Notes: generated from the sequence alone by a model not told the origin. A DNA stretch of 17,659 nt from Syntrophomonadaceae bacterium (GCA_003551865.1 PUNU01000219.1:1-17659); one strand, 5' to 3'. Shown: positions 1 to 7,932, counted from the stretch's first letter. Numbers and translations are program-made.

Positions 1-718
1 GCCTATAGCGATTGTCCTTGATGATGAAGTTATTTCCGAGCCCGTAGTCAGGGCGGTGGTAAGGGACGGAAATGCCACTATTGAAGGTGATTTTGATTAT
101 GAAGAAGCGGCTGAGCTGGCCCTGCTCCTGCGCAGCGGTGCACTGCCGGTTGAACTGCGCGAACTCGAGTCCCGCATGGTAGGACCGACTCTTGGCCAGC
201 GGACCGAGGAAATTGCCGTCTATGCTGCCGGAATAGGCCTGGCCCTGGTGCTGCTGTTTATGATTATTTTCTACAAAGGGGCGGGAGTTATAGCGGGAGT
301 AGCCCTTGTTTTTTACCTGTCACTGGTTTTATGGGCACTTACCTTTCTGCCGACCACTCTGACCCTGCCCGGCATAGCCGGACTGATCCTTTCTATAGGC
401 ATGGCTGTTGACGCCAACGTCATTATTTTTGAGAGGATCAAGGATGAACTGCGCTCAGGCCGCACGCCGCGCAGCGCCATGGAAAGCGGTTTTCAGAGGG
501 CGTTCCGGGCCATATTTGACGCCAACATCACTACCCTGATCGTTACGGTGGTGCTGTTTAGCCTGGCCAGCGGACCGGTCAGGGGCTTTGCCGTTACCCT
601 CTTTATCGGCATTATCTGCAGCATGTTTACGGCCATAGTTCTCACCCGCTTGCTGATGCGCCTTGCTTTTAAGGCCGGTGTTATCCGCAGCGGGGCTTAC
701 GTGGGGGTGAAAGGATAA
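1..718 (+). CDS. secD: Protein translocase subunit SecD, C-terminal part (5' end outside window)
   Basis: SecD works with SecF beside the SecYEG channel in the cytoplasmic membrane and uses the proton motive force to help pull exported proteins out. The open frame is already running at base 2 and ends with TAA at 716-718, so only about the last 238 residues are present. What is visible is the end of the extracytoplasmic domain (LDDEVISEP, then the SGALP motif) followed by the membrane bundle, including the conserved DANVIIFERI segment after a hydrophobic helix and the AMESGFQRAFRAI loop. These are hallmark SecD motifs. The ATG at 56 inside this frame is an internal methionine, not the start. 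The stop codon shares one base with the secF start (TAATG), indicating translational coupling. Nothing looks broken in the visible part. Confidence 0.96.
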   Translation, partial: PIAIVLDDEVISEPVVRAVVRDGNATIEGDFDYEEAAELALLLRSGALPVELRELESRMVGPTLGQRTEEIAVYAAGIGLALVLLFMIIFYKGAGVIAGVALVFYLSLVLWALTFLPTTLTLPGIAGLILSIGMAVDANVIIFERIKDELRSGRTPRSAMESGFQRAFRAIFDANITTLIVTVVLFSLASGPVRGFAVTLFIGIICSMFTAIVLTRLLMRLAFKAGVIRSGAYVGVKG

Positions 719-1641
719 TGATAAACTTTATTGAAAACCGCCGCAAGGCATATATTTTCTCAGGATTGCTGGTTGTTGCCGGCCTGCTTTCGCTGGCCTT
801 GTTCGGCTTGAATCTCGGCATTGATTTTACGGGGGGCACGGTTCTGCAGGTAAACCTGGGCGAGGATTTTTCCATGGAAGAGGTCGAAGAAGTGATCGCC
901 CCGTTCGAGGAGCTTGAAGGCGCAGCCGTGCAGGTCATCCAAACCCGGGATCTCAGCGGAGACCTGGCCGATGAAGGTCTGATCTTAAGAGGGCCCTACC
1001 TCGAAGAAGAGCGCCGTGACCAGTTGATGAGCGCTTTGAGAGAACGCTGGCCCCATATCGACCCGGCCAATATCAGGGTGGAGAGCGTTGGCCCGGTTGT
1101 CGGCGGCGAACTGACCCGCCAGGCCATCTTGTCTCTGCTGGTGGCGATAGTGCTGATGGTGGGCTACATTACCTTCCGCTTCGAGTTTAAATTTGCCGTG
1201 GCCACGATAGTAGCCTTACTGCACAATATTTTTGTTGTTTTGGGTATTGTTTCCATCTTTCAGATGGAGTTAAATGTTCCTTTTGTGGCGGCCATTTTGA
1301 CGGTTTTCGGCTATTCGGTTAACGATACTATTGTTATTTTTGACCGGATCCGGGAGAACATTAAGCAAAGGCGGAAAACTGAGTTCGGGGCTGTGGTTAA
1401 CGAAAGTATCAACCAAAACCTGAGACGTTCAATTAATACTTCGCTGACCACCCTGTTTGTGTTGATCTCCCTGCTTGCCGGTTTCCACTTCTTTATCGGC
1501 AATATCGACCTGTTTGTATTTGTTGCAACCTTGATCTTGGGAGTTCTCGTGGGCACCTATTCGTCCATTTTCATAGCCAGCCCGCTTTGGCTCAATCTCC
1601 AGGACGTTAAACTCAAGCGCCCGCGCCGCAGTGCGGCCTAA
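718..1641 (+). CDS. secF: Protein translocase subunit SecF
   Basis: SecF is the partner of SecD in the SecDF accessory complex of the Sec pathway. The 307-residue product has the usual layout: one N-terminal membrane helix (about residues 11-31) leading into the GIDFTGGT motif, an extracytoplasmic domain (about 40-130), then GPVVGGEL and five further membrane helices. The motif VNDTIVIFDRIREN and the following NQNLRRSINTSLTT segment are characteristic of SecF. Length is normal for the family. The ATG overlaps the secD stop by one base, and a purine-rich GGGGGTGAAAGGA lies just upstream, so the start is well supported. It ends with TAA; 138 bases without a clear terminator separate it from the next gene, so the transcript may continue. 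Confidence 0.97.
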   Translation: MINFIENRRKAYIFSGLLVVAGLLSLALFGLNLGIDFTGGTVLQVNLGEDFSMEEVEEVIAPFEELEGAAVQVIQTRDLSGDLADEGLILRGPYLEEERRDQLMSALRERWPHIDPANIRVESVGPVVGGELTRQAILSLLVAIVLMVGYITFRFEFKFAVATIVALLHNIFVVLGIVSIFQMELNVPFVAAILTVFGYSVNDTIVIFDRIRENIKQRRKTEFGAVVNESINQNLRRSINTSLTTLFVLISLLAGFHFFIGNIDLFVFVATLILGVLVGTYSSIFIASPLWLNLQDVKLKRPRRSAA

Positions 1642-1779
1642 GCTTTGACTGGCTAACCAGTGCCCATTCAACCAGGTTTATTTTGCCTATATGTTTGCAC
1701 TTGCTGCAAGCGGGCCAGGCACTTCCGTTATACCCAGTAAATATGGGGGTTAATAACCGGACCAAGGGAGGAGAGCAAG

Positions 1780-2193
1780 TTGGGTTCATTTTACCTGATT
1801 TTAGGCCTCGTATTCAGCCTGATTATCGCCATTGTCGCCCTGGCCAACCAGGAAACGGTTACCGTAAGCTATATTTTCGGGCGGGCGGATGTTTCCCTAA
1901 TTTTGCTGATCATCGGTTCGGCCGCGGCAGGTGCCCTGGCCATGGGGCTGTTCAGCCTGTTCCGGGGCATTCGCAGCGCCATTGCTTATCGGCAAGTGCG
2001 CCGGCGGCAGGAAGCGCTTGAGAAACAAGTAAAAGACCTGGAAGAAGAAAAGCTGTTCCTGGAGGCCGAGCTAAACAAATATACATCCATTACCGAAGAA
2101 GAATTTGCCGGGGAAGAAGGAATTACTGAACCCGCCGACGAATCAGAAATCGAGAAAGATAACGATAACGAGGATGAAGAGGTGAAGGACTAA
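1780..2193 (+). CDS. LapA-domain (DUF1049-type) small membrane protein
   Basis: This 137-residue protein has the pattern of the lipopolysaccharide-assembly-protein-A (LapA/DUF1049) domain family: a membrane helix at about residues 2-22, a short loop with NQETVTVSYIFG, a second helix at about 36-60 that is rich in Ala/Gly/Leu, then a charged coiled coil (about 66-96, heptad-like Leu/Glu/Lys) and a very acidic tail (about 105-137). In Gram-positive relatives the role is unknown; the name comes from proteobacterial proteins, so an LPS role should not be assumed. The start is TTG at 1780, chosen because a strong Shine-Dalgarno site (GGGAGGAG, 1766-1773) sits 6 bases upstream and the first helix starts directly after it. 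It ends 5 bases before recJ, suggesting co-translation with recJ. Confidence 0.8.
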   Translation: MGSFYLILGLVFSLIIAIVALANQETVTVSYIFGRADVSLILLIIGSAAAGALAMGLFSLFRGIRSAIAYRQVRRRQEALEKQVKDLEEEKLFLEAELNKYTSITEEEFAGEEGITEPADESEIEKDNDNEDEEVKD

Positions 2194-2198
2194 CTCTT

Positions 2199-4628
2199 AT
2201 GAGCCTGGGCGGCAACCGATGGATATGGCTCGATCAGAATAATGACAAAGCTACTGCTCTGGCTCAAATTCTTGATCTGCCCCCGGCTATGGCCCGACTG
2301 CTGGTTAACCGGGGAATTGACGACCCCGCTCAGGCGCGGGCTTTTTTATGCCCTTCATCGGAACAGTTTCATTCACCCTGGCTGATGCAAGGAATGGAGC
2401 AGGCGGTTGACAGGCTGCACAAGGCCCTTGAGCGGGGAGAAAAGATTATTGTCCACGGTGATTATGACGCCGACGGCATAGCCGCCTCGGTGCTGCTGGT
2501 TGACGCCCTGCGGCGGCTGGGCGCCGAAGTCGAGTTCTTTTTGCCCAGCCGTTTTGATGAAGGTTACGGCCTGCATATTGAATCTTTACAGCGCTTTAAA
2601 GACGAGGGAGCCTCACTGGTGGTTACTGTAGACTGCGGCGTCAATGCCGCTGAAGAAGTAGAATTTGCCGCCGGTATTGGACTTGATGTGGTCGTCACCG
2701 ATCACCACCAGCCCCTTGGTATGCTAAAAAGAGCGGTTTCTATCGTCAATCCTCTCCAGCAAAATTGTCCCTACCCCTTTAAGGAGCTTTCCGGGTCGGG
2801 GATAGCATTTAAACTGGCTTCGGCCCTGCTGGAAAAGGCAGGGCTGCCCTTTCCGGAAGATCTCCTGGACCTTGCCGCCCTGGGCACGGCGGCGGATGTA
2901 GTGCCCCTGGTGAGAGAAAACCGGCTTATTGTTGCCGAAGGGCTTAAGGTTATCCGCCGCCTGGAAAGGCCCGGTTTTAAAGCCCTGGCTGCGGCAGTCA
3001 GCCTGGAAAGGGAACGCATCTCCAGCACAACCCTGGCTTTTGTCCTGGCACCGGCAGTTAATGCCGCCGGGCGGATGGGAGAAGCCCTGCCGGCGGCGGA
3101 GCTCTTTCTGGAAAACAATGAGGAAAGGGCGGCTGAGCTGGCAGGGCAACTGCACCGCTCAAACCAGCTGCGCCGCCTGACCGAGCAGAAGATCCTGCAG
3201 GAAGCGGAAGATGCCGCTTTCGCAGGTCCGGTGCCGGAAGGGCAAAAGATAATCACCCTGGCTGGAGACAACTGGCACCATGGGGTAATCGGCATAGTCG
3301 CTTCCCGGCTGGTCGATAAATATAATCGACCGGTGGCCCTGGTGGCCCTGGAAGAAGGTGAAGGGCGCGGGTCGGCGCGAAGCGTGCCCGGCTTTAACAT
3401 AACCGATGCCCTGGCGTACTGCGCACCACTGCTGGAACGATTCGGCGGGCATGACCAGGCAGCCGGATTTACCCTGCGGGCCGATAAAGTGACACAGCTT
3501 CGGGAAGCGCTTAACCGGTATGCCTCCGAACACCTGCCCGATCAATGTTTGGACGCTCGCCTCTACCTGGAAGCGGAGCTTACTACGCATGATATTACTT
3601 TGGATCTGGCTGCGGAGTTGGACCGGCTTCAGCCTTTTGGCACCGCCAACCCGGTTCCGCTTTTCGGCAGTCGCGGCTGGGAGATAGAGTCCTGGCGCCT
3701 GGTCGGTGCTGACAAAAGCCACCTTAAGCTAAAAGTTAACAAGGGAGGCTTCTGTCTGGAGCCAATTGTTTTTTCCGGGGCGGATCTGGCATCTCACCTG
3801 GAGGTAGGCCGGTTGGTGGACCTGGCGTTCAGGTTAAAAAGAGGTTATTTCCGTGAGCGTGAAACCCTGGAAGTTGAAGTAAAAGATATAAGCTACGGCG
3901 ACAAAGTTGTAAGCAGTAGCCTGGAGCTGATTGACCGGCGCCACACTCATAAAAACCGCGAGCACAGTTTGCAAAACATTCTAGGGCAAGATGATCTGAA
4001 AGCGGTGGTTTTTATTTCCACTCTTTCGCGCGCAAAAAGACTGGAAGAAAACTGCCCATCGTCTAAAAGGCTTCATTTTATAAGCGGTGGAAAAGCAAAT
4101 GGGAACCAGAAACTGCCTGAAGCTTTTAACACCGTGATTCTTTTTGATTTGCCCTTGCATGAAGAGCCATTGAAATTGCTTATGGTGGAAGGTTTAAAGC
4201 AGGGGCCCTTGACCGTCCACCTCCTCTACGGCCGTGAAGACCTGGAACGGAACCGCCTGCTGACCGATCTTTCACTACCTTCAGCAAACCAACTTAATCA
4301 AATTATGACAGCTTTAACGGAATCCCGGGCAGGTGGTCGCGAAACAAGGTTCCCCGGGTCGGCAGCGGATAAATTTGAAATCACTCCGGCGCCGGGTTTC
4401 TGGGCACGCGCAGAAAAAATATTTACCGAAATTGGCCTGCTGCAGGACGGCTTCTTGTCTCCGGCAGGGCTTCCAGCTGGAGAAAGATGGCCTCAACTTC
4501 TTAATACTTCATCTACTTATCTTGCTTCGGCTGAACTGCGGGAAAGCTGTGAGCGCTTCCAGCAGCTGTTGCTGGAAGGGCCGCTTGAAGAGATTGCCTC
4601 CTACCTGCATGATCTGACCCGCCGCTGA
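2199..4628 (+). CDS. recJ: Single-stranded-DNA-specific exonuclease RecJ
   Basis: RecJ degrades single-stranded DNA 5' to 3' and acts in the cytoplasm in RecF-pathway recombination, mismatch repair and base excision repair. The 809-residue product carries the DHH phosphoesterase motifs that bind the catalytic metals: DYDADG (Asp88, Asp90, Asp92), VDCG (Asp145), DHH (168-170), then APAVNAAGRMG. The DHHA1 domain follows, with GRGSARS (389-395) and FGGHDQAAG (415-423). An OB-fold region starts near LQPFGTANP. After about residue 570 comes a C-terminal extension of about 240 residues with little motif content, as is common for Firmicute RecJ, which makes these proteins longer than the E. coli enzyme. 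The start ATG at 2199 follows the upstream gene by 5 bases, with a purine-rich GAAGAGGTGAAGG before it. All key residues are present. Confidence 0.96.
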   Translation: MSLGGNRWIWLDQNNDKATALAQILDLPPAMARLLVNRGIDDPAQARAFLCPSSEQFHSPWLMQGMEQAVDRLHKALERGEKIIVHGDYDADGIAASVLLVDALRRLGAEVEFFLPSRFDEGYGLHIESLQRFKDEGASLVVTVDCGVNAAEEVEFAAGIGLDVVVTDHHQPLGMLKRAVSIVNPLQQNCPYPFKELSGSGIAFKLASALLEKAGLPFPEDLLDLAALGTAADVVPLVRENRLIVAEGLKVIRRLERPGFKALAAAVSLERERISSTTLAFVLAPAVNAAGRMGEALPAAELFLENNEERAAELAGQLHRSNQLRRLTEQKILQEAEDAAFAGPVPEGQKIITLAGDNWHHGVIGIVASRLVDKYNRPVALVALEEGEGRGSARSVPGFNITDALAYCAPLLERFGGHDQAAGFTLRADKVTQLREALNRYASEHLPDQCLDARLYLEAELTTHDITLDLAAELDRLQPFGTANPVPLFGSRGWEIESWRLVGADKSHLKLKVNKGGFCLEPIVFSGADLASHLEVGRLVDLAFRLKRGYFRERETLEVEVKDISYGDKVVSSSLELIDRRHTHKNREHSLQNILGQDDLKAVVFISTLSRAKRLEENCPSSKRLHFISGGKANGNQKLPEAFNTVILFDLPLHEEPLKLLMVEGLKQGPLTVHLLYGREDLERNRLLTDLSLPSANQLNQIMTALTESRAGGRETRFPGSAADKFEITPAPGFWARAEKIFTEIGLLQDGFLSPAGLPAGERWPQLLNTSSTYLASAELRESCERFQQLLLEGPLEEIASYLHDLTRR

Positions 4629-4641
4629 GCTTCCTATAGAA

Positions 4642-4670
4642 TTTACAACCTTTTTTTAGTATTATAGAAT
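4642..4670 (+). promoter_or_regulatory. Candidate sigma-A-type promoter of rel
   Basis: In the AT-rich 114-base gap between recJ and rel, TTTACA (4642-4647, 5 of 6 matches to the -35 consensus) is separated by 17 bases from TAGAAT (4665-4670, 5 of 6 matches to the -10 consensus). Transcription would start near 4677, giving a leader of about 75 bases. A 9-base direct repeat TATAGAATT (4635-4643 and 4663-4671) overlaps both elements. The promoter would give rel expression independent of recJ. This is a motif match only. Confidence 0.5.
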
Positions 4671-4751
4671 TATATTGCAAACATTATAAGTTTGGAATAC
4701 GGGATTCAGTAGTTATCCTGAACTCCTTCTGTTCCAACGGGGATGGTTCAA

Positions 4752-5972
4752 ATGGCTGTTAAAGAAAAAAAACTGGGCGAACTGAAAAAGCTGATAAAAA
4801 ACTATTATCCCGACCTGGAAGACTGGAATATAGTCGAAAAGGCCTATAATTATTCGGTGCAGGCTCACTCCGGCCAGCTGAGGGAATCGGGGGAGTCATA
4901 TATAATCCACCCGCTCGGGGTAGCGATGATCCTGGCCGAGCTGGAGCTTGACCTGGTGACCATTATTGCCGGCCTGCTTCATGACGTGGTGGAAGATACT
5001 GATGTTAACCTGGATGATCTCCGGAGGGAGTTTGGTGAAGAGGTTGTCTCCCTGGTAGACGGTGTAACCAAACTGAGCCGCCTTGATTTTACCTCTAAAG
5101 AAGAACAGCAGGCGGAAACCCTGCGTAAAATGTTTATCGCCATGGCCCAGGATATCCGGGTCGTTTTGATTAAACTGGCCGATCGGACCCATAACCTGCG
5201 AACCCTTCGTTATTTAAATACCTATAAGCAAAAAGAAATTGCCCGTGAAACCATCGAGATATATGCACCGCTGGCCCACCGCCTGGGAATTTATAAGATC
5301 AAATGGGAACTTGAAGACCTCGCCTTCCGCTATCTGAACCCCGGGGACTATTTTCAACTGGTTGAAAAGCTGGCCAAGAAAAGAAAAGAGCGCGAGCATT
5401 TTATCAACCGTATTATAGATGTAATCCAGGAACAGCTCTCAGAGGCTTCGATCCAGGCCGAAATTCAGGGTCGTCCCAAGCACCTTTTCAGTATTTACAA
5501 TAAAATGAAGAACCAGGACAAGGATCTTAACGAAATTTATGACCTCACTGCGGTGCGAATTATTGTCGATACGGTAAAAGATTGCTATCACACTCTCGGT
5601 ATAGTTCATACCATCTGGAAGCCGATACCGGGACGGTTTAAAGATTTTATTGCCATGCCTAAGCCAAATATGTACCAGTCTTTGCACACTACGGTTTTTG
5701 CCGCTGAAAACGAACTGGTTGAGATCCAGATCAGGACCTGGGACATGCACCGGACCGCCGAATACGGTATTGCCGCCCACTGGCGTTACAAAGAGAGGAC
5801 AAGCGATTCCTATGAAGTGGACGAAAAACTGACCTGGCTGCGGCAGCTGCTGGAGTGGCAGCACGATTACCGCGATGCCCGGGACTTTATTAAAGATCTA
5901 AAGGGAGACCTATTTACAGACGAGGTTTTTGTTTTCACCCCTAAAGGCGATGTGATCGATCTGCCTTCCTGA
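4752..5972 (+). CDS. rel: Bifunctional (p)ppGpp synthetase/hydrolase Rel, catalytic N-terminal half, ends at in-frame TGA
   Basis: Rel makes and destroys the alarmone (p)ppGpp, the signal of the stringent response. This half holds the HD hydrolase domain (HDVVEDT, numbered His80-Thr86 from the ATG at 4743) and the synthetase domain (RFKD at 298-301, then PKPNMYQSLHT, EIQIRT at 327-332 and AAHWRYKE). RFKD is the RXKD version of the motif that separates bifunctional Rel/SpoT from monofunctional RelA (EXDD), so both activities are expected. The frame stops at TGA 5970-5972, right after GDVIDLPS, where the family continues with a small residue (usually Gly) into the TGS domain. The following bases in the same frame encode that TGS domain. 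I prefer ATG 4752 because GGGGATGG lies at a proper distance upstream; ATG 4743 has no room for a Shine-Dalgarno site. The truncated product resembles engineered N-terminal Rel fragments that lack ribosome control. Confidence 0.9.
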   Translation: MAVKEKKLGELKKLIKNYYPDLEDWNIVEKAYNYSVQAHSGQLRESGESYIIHPLGVAMILAELELDLVTIIAGLLHDVVEDTDVNLDDLRREFGEEVVSLVDGVTKLSRLDFTSKEEQQAETLRKMFIAMAQDIRVVLIKLADRTHNLRTLRYLNTYKQKEIARETIEIYAPLAHRLGIYKIKWELEDLAFRYLNPGDYFQLVEKLAKKRKEREHFINRIIDVIQEQLSEASIQAEIQGRPKHLFSIYNKMKNQDKDLNEIYDLTAVRIIVDTVKDCYHTLGIVHTIWKPIPGRFKDFIAMPKPNMYQSLHTTVFAAENELVEIQIRTWDMHRTAEYGIAAHWRYKERTSDSYEVDEKLTWLRQLLEWQHDYRDARDFIKDLKGDLFTDEVFVFTPKGDVIDLPS

Positions 5973-6947
5973 TCTGTTACCCTGGATTTTGCCTATAAAA
6001 TTCACACAGATGTTGGAAATCAGTGCACAGGTGCGAAGGTTAACGGCCGCCTGGTACCGCTCGACTACCAGTTAAAAACCGGGGACATGGTCGAAGTTGT
6101 CACTTCAAAACAAGGATCGCCGAGCCGTGACTGGTTGAAATTGGTAAAAACCTCCCATGCCAAAAACAAGATCCGGAACTGGTTTAAAAAAGAACGGCGG
6201 GAAGAGAACATTGAAAAAGGAAAAGAAATGCTCGAAAAAGAGATCCGAAGAGCCAATATTGTACGTCACCTGGTTCTGAAAAGTGAGCTGCTGGAAGAGG
6301 CCGGGCGCTCTTTCAACCTCCTATCGGCAGACGACCTTTATGCGGCTGTCGGTTACGGGGGAGTTTCGGTTAATCAGGTTCTCAACCGCCTGCGTGAAGA
6401 GTATAAGCGAAGGTACGGCGACAGGGAACAGGAGCAGGAACAGCCCTTGCCTGAGGTTAAACCCACGAAGCACCTGAAACAAACCTCCCCGGGCATATCT
6501 GTTCAAGGTGTCGACAACCTGCTGGTGCGTATAGCCCGCTGTTGCAACCCCGTGCCTGGAGATAATGTTATCGGGTTTATTACCAGGGGCCGGGGTGTTT
6601 CCGTGCACCGCCGCGACTGCCCCAACCTTGCGAACCAGGCCAACAGCAACCGCTTCCTGGAGGTCTCGTGGGAAGAAGAGGCCAATGTTTCTTACCCGGT
6701 TGAAATCGAAATTAATGCCGTTGATCGCAAAAATTTGCTTGCCGATATTATGAATGTGGTAAACGAGAGCAAGGTTGATATTACCGCCGTTACCGCCAGG
6801 GCCGACAAGGACCAGATTGCCACCATCTATATGACCATGGTGGTCAGGGACCAGGTTCATCTCGATCAGATCATGGCCAAAGTGAAAAAGGTAAAAGATG
6901 TTTATGCGGTCCGCCGCTATGTCTACGGTTCAAACAGCCAGGCCTAG
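5973..6947 (+). pseudogene. rel: Regulatory C-terminal half of Rel (TGS, helical, zinc-finger-like and ACT domains), downstream of in-frame TGA
   Basis: The frame of rel continues past the TGA without any frameshift: the first codons after the stop encode SVTLDFAYKIHTDVGN, the start of a TGS domain, followed by KVNGRLVPLDYQLKTGD, a helical region, the conserved Cys-rich segment VRIARCCNPVPGD...GVSVHRRDCPN, and a C-terminal ACT domain (from about VEIEINAVDRKNLL to the end). These parts sense the stalled ribosome and control the catalytic half. Joined across the TGA, the whole protein would be about 730 residues, the normal Rel length. The only early ATG in this half is at 6087 (inside the TGS domain), with no convincing Shine-Dalgarno site, so separate translation is unlikely to give a whole domain set. 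It is listed as a disrupted part of rel; readthrough or sequence error remains possible. Confidence 0.75.
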
Positions 6948-6960
6948 GGCCTCTTTTTTT
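6940..6960 (+). terminator. Weak candidate terminator overlapping the rel stop codon
   Basis: AGGCC (6940-6944) can pair with GGCCT (6948-6952) around the TAG stop, followed by C and seven T bases. The stem is only 5 bp with a 3-base loop, so it may act only as a pause or together with the stronger hairpin 20 bases further on. Confidence 0.3.
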
Positions 6961-6979
6961 CAGCGTGTCCCGGTTCAAT

Positions 6980-7007
6980 ACCGGCGCTTTATGGAAGCCG
7001 GTTTTTT
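6980..7007 (+). terminator. Rho-independent terminator after rel
   Basis: ACCGGC (6980-6985) pairs perfectly with GCCGGT (6997-7002), with an 11-base loop, and the stem runs directly into a run of six T bases (7002-7007). Position 30 bases after the rel stop fits the end of this transcript. Confidence 0.65.
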
Positions 7008-7210
7008 AATGATCGCTCACAGAGAATTGTTACGTTGCTTTTGCGGGTTTCGCCGGGCAGCTTCGACATTTGGCCTTATGTTTGCTGGTTTCAGACCGGT
7101 TCGTAATTTGCATGCCACTGCAGGCGGCTTGTTTTGTGTTCGCTCGCAGCCTGCAGGAGCCGCCCGCATTAACTTTGATTACTTGACCGGGTTGGGTAGA
7201 ATAAATAATC
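7008..7210. other. Non-coding stretch with two overlapping, mutually exclusive hairpins
   Basis: No credible gene is visible here: the open frames lack start signals and family motifs. Two hairpins compete for the same bases. CTGCAGGC (7118-7125) can pair with GCCTGCAG (7149-7156), or GGCGGCT (7123-7129) can pair with AGCCGCC (7158-7164). Both sets are perfect matches. Whether this is transcribed is unknown; it lies after the rel terminator and over 300 bases upstream of dtd. Confidence 0.35.
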
Positions 7211-7368
7211 GTAACTACTCGTATGTCTATTGTCCTTGTTGAATGAAAAGCTGTGCCATGGGGACGGTTCGAGCGTTCCTACAAATCCGGGTTCTGGCCT
7301 CTGACTTCTATTATGGAAAACGATGGAACCGTCCCCTATGGCATAGCGGGTTAGGCCTGAGTAGTTAC
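7211..7368. mobile_element. REP/MITE-like inverted-repeat element, 158 bp, no transposase
   Basis: The element is bounded by a perfect 10-bp inverted repeat, GTAACTACTC (7211-7220) and GAGTAGTTAC (7359-7368). Inside lies a second, longer pair of arms: 7250-7270 (contains GTGCCAT and GGGGACGGTTC) and 7325-7347 (contains GAACCGTCCCC and ATGGCAT), which match apart from one G/A difference and one extra A. The GGGGACGGTTC / GAACCGTCCCC core is, from memory, a recurring extragenic palindrome in many Clostridia and other bacteria, where it is often linked to REP-associated Y1 transposases. No protein-coding frame of transposase type is present, so it would be a non-autonomous copy. It lies between rel and dtd and interrupts no gene. 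Confidence 0.6.
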
Positions 7369-7378
7369 AAATAATCAT

Positions 7379-7384
7379 TATAAT
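7379..7384 (+). promoter_or_regulatory. Possible -10 element upstream of dtd
   Basis: TATAAT at 7379-7384 is a perfect -10 consensus lying 11 bases after the inverted-repeat element and about 100 bases before dtd. No acceptable -35 hexamer is found at 16-18 bases upstream (that position falls in the element's right end), so the call is weak. Confidence 0.25.
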
Positions 7385-7482
7385 GACTTTCCTTGATCAC
7401 AGCCAGTAGTGGACTGTCAACCGGCAAAACTGCAGAATTTAACCCCGGCCGGTGGAGACAATTAAATCGCAGGAGGAGAAAA

Positions 7483-7932
7483 ATGAGAGCCGTAGTTCAG
7501 CGAGTGCACAAAGCCGCAGTAGAAGTAAACGGTGAAACCGTGGGTTCTATCGGTCCCGGACTGGTTGTTTTCCTCGGGGTGGGCAAAGAAGACGGTCCGG
7601 AAGACGGCGATTACCTGGCCAATAAAATTGCCGGCCTGCGTATTTTTGAAGACGAGGCCGGGCTGATGAACCTTTCTTTGCAGGAAAGCGAAGGTTCTGT
7701 CCTCAGTATTTCCCAATTCACCCTTCTAGGCGACTGCCGTAAGGGGCGCCGCCCCGGCTTTTCAGCCGCAGCCCCGCCGGAAAAAGCCGAAGAATTATAT
7801 GAGCATTTTTGTAAAAATTTGCGCCGGGAAGGTATAAATGTGGCTACCGGACGCTTTCAAACCACCATGCGCATAACGGTTGAAAATGACGGTCCGGTAA
7901 CCATACTGCTGGACAGCAAAAAGCTTTTTTGA
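7483..7932 (+). CDS. dtd: D-aminoacyl-tRNA deacylase (DTD)
   Basis: DTD removes D-amino acids (and glycine mischarged on tRNA-Ala) from tRNA in the cytoplasm, protecting translation. The product is 149 residues, the standard length. It starts MRAVVQRV and shows the SQFTL motif in [17 protein letters not shown] and the NDGPVT motif near the C-terminus; the Gly-cisPro pair in GPVT forms the chirality-checking pocket in this family. The frame is open upstream to 7393, but ATG 7483 is chosen because of a strong Shine-Dalgarno site (AGGAGGAG, 7471-7478) and because the family begins exactly at MRAVVQR. The segment before NDGPVT reads GRFQTTM, where most family members have a form like G-x-F-G-A-x-M, a small departure. 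In many Clostridia dtd follows rel; here more than 500 bases of non-coding DNA separate them. Confidence 0.95.
   Translation: MRAVVQRVHKAAVEVNGETVGSIGPGLVVFLGVGKEDGPEDGDYLANKIAGLRIFEDEAGLMNLSLQESEGSVLSISQFTLLGDCRKGRRPGFSAAAPPEKAEELYEHFCKNLRREGINVATGRFQTTMRITVENDGPVTILLDSKKLF

Noticed and set aside
1642..1779. Promoter or terminator between secF and the LapA-type gene
   Set aside because: TTGACT (1645-1650) has no matching -10, and the small ACTGG/CCAGT hairpin (1648-1661) has no T-run.
2771..3400. 209-codon minus-strand frame within recJ
   Set aside because: Ser/Arg/Ala-rich antisense shadow of a well-conserved recJ region.
5970..6010. Selenocysteine insertion at the rel TGA
   Set aside because: No bacterial SECIS-type hairpin with an apical GU is evident right after the TGA, and the family has a small residue, not Cys, at this site.
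6898..7242. 114-codon plus-strand frame after rel
   Set aside because: It begins inside rel in another frame and runs through the terminator hairpin; no protein motif.
7169..7378. 69-codon minus-strand frame over the inverted-repeat element
   Set aside because: It is made almost entirely of the element's arms and loop; no family motif or start signal.
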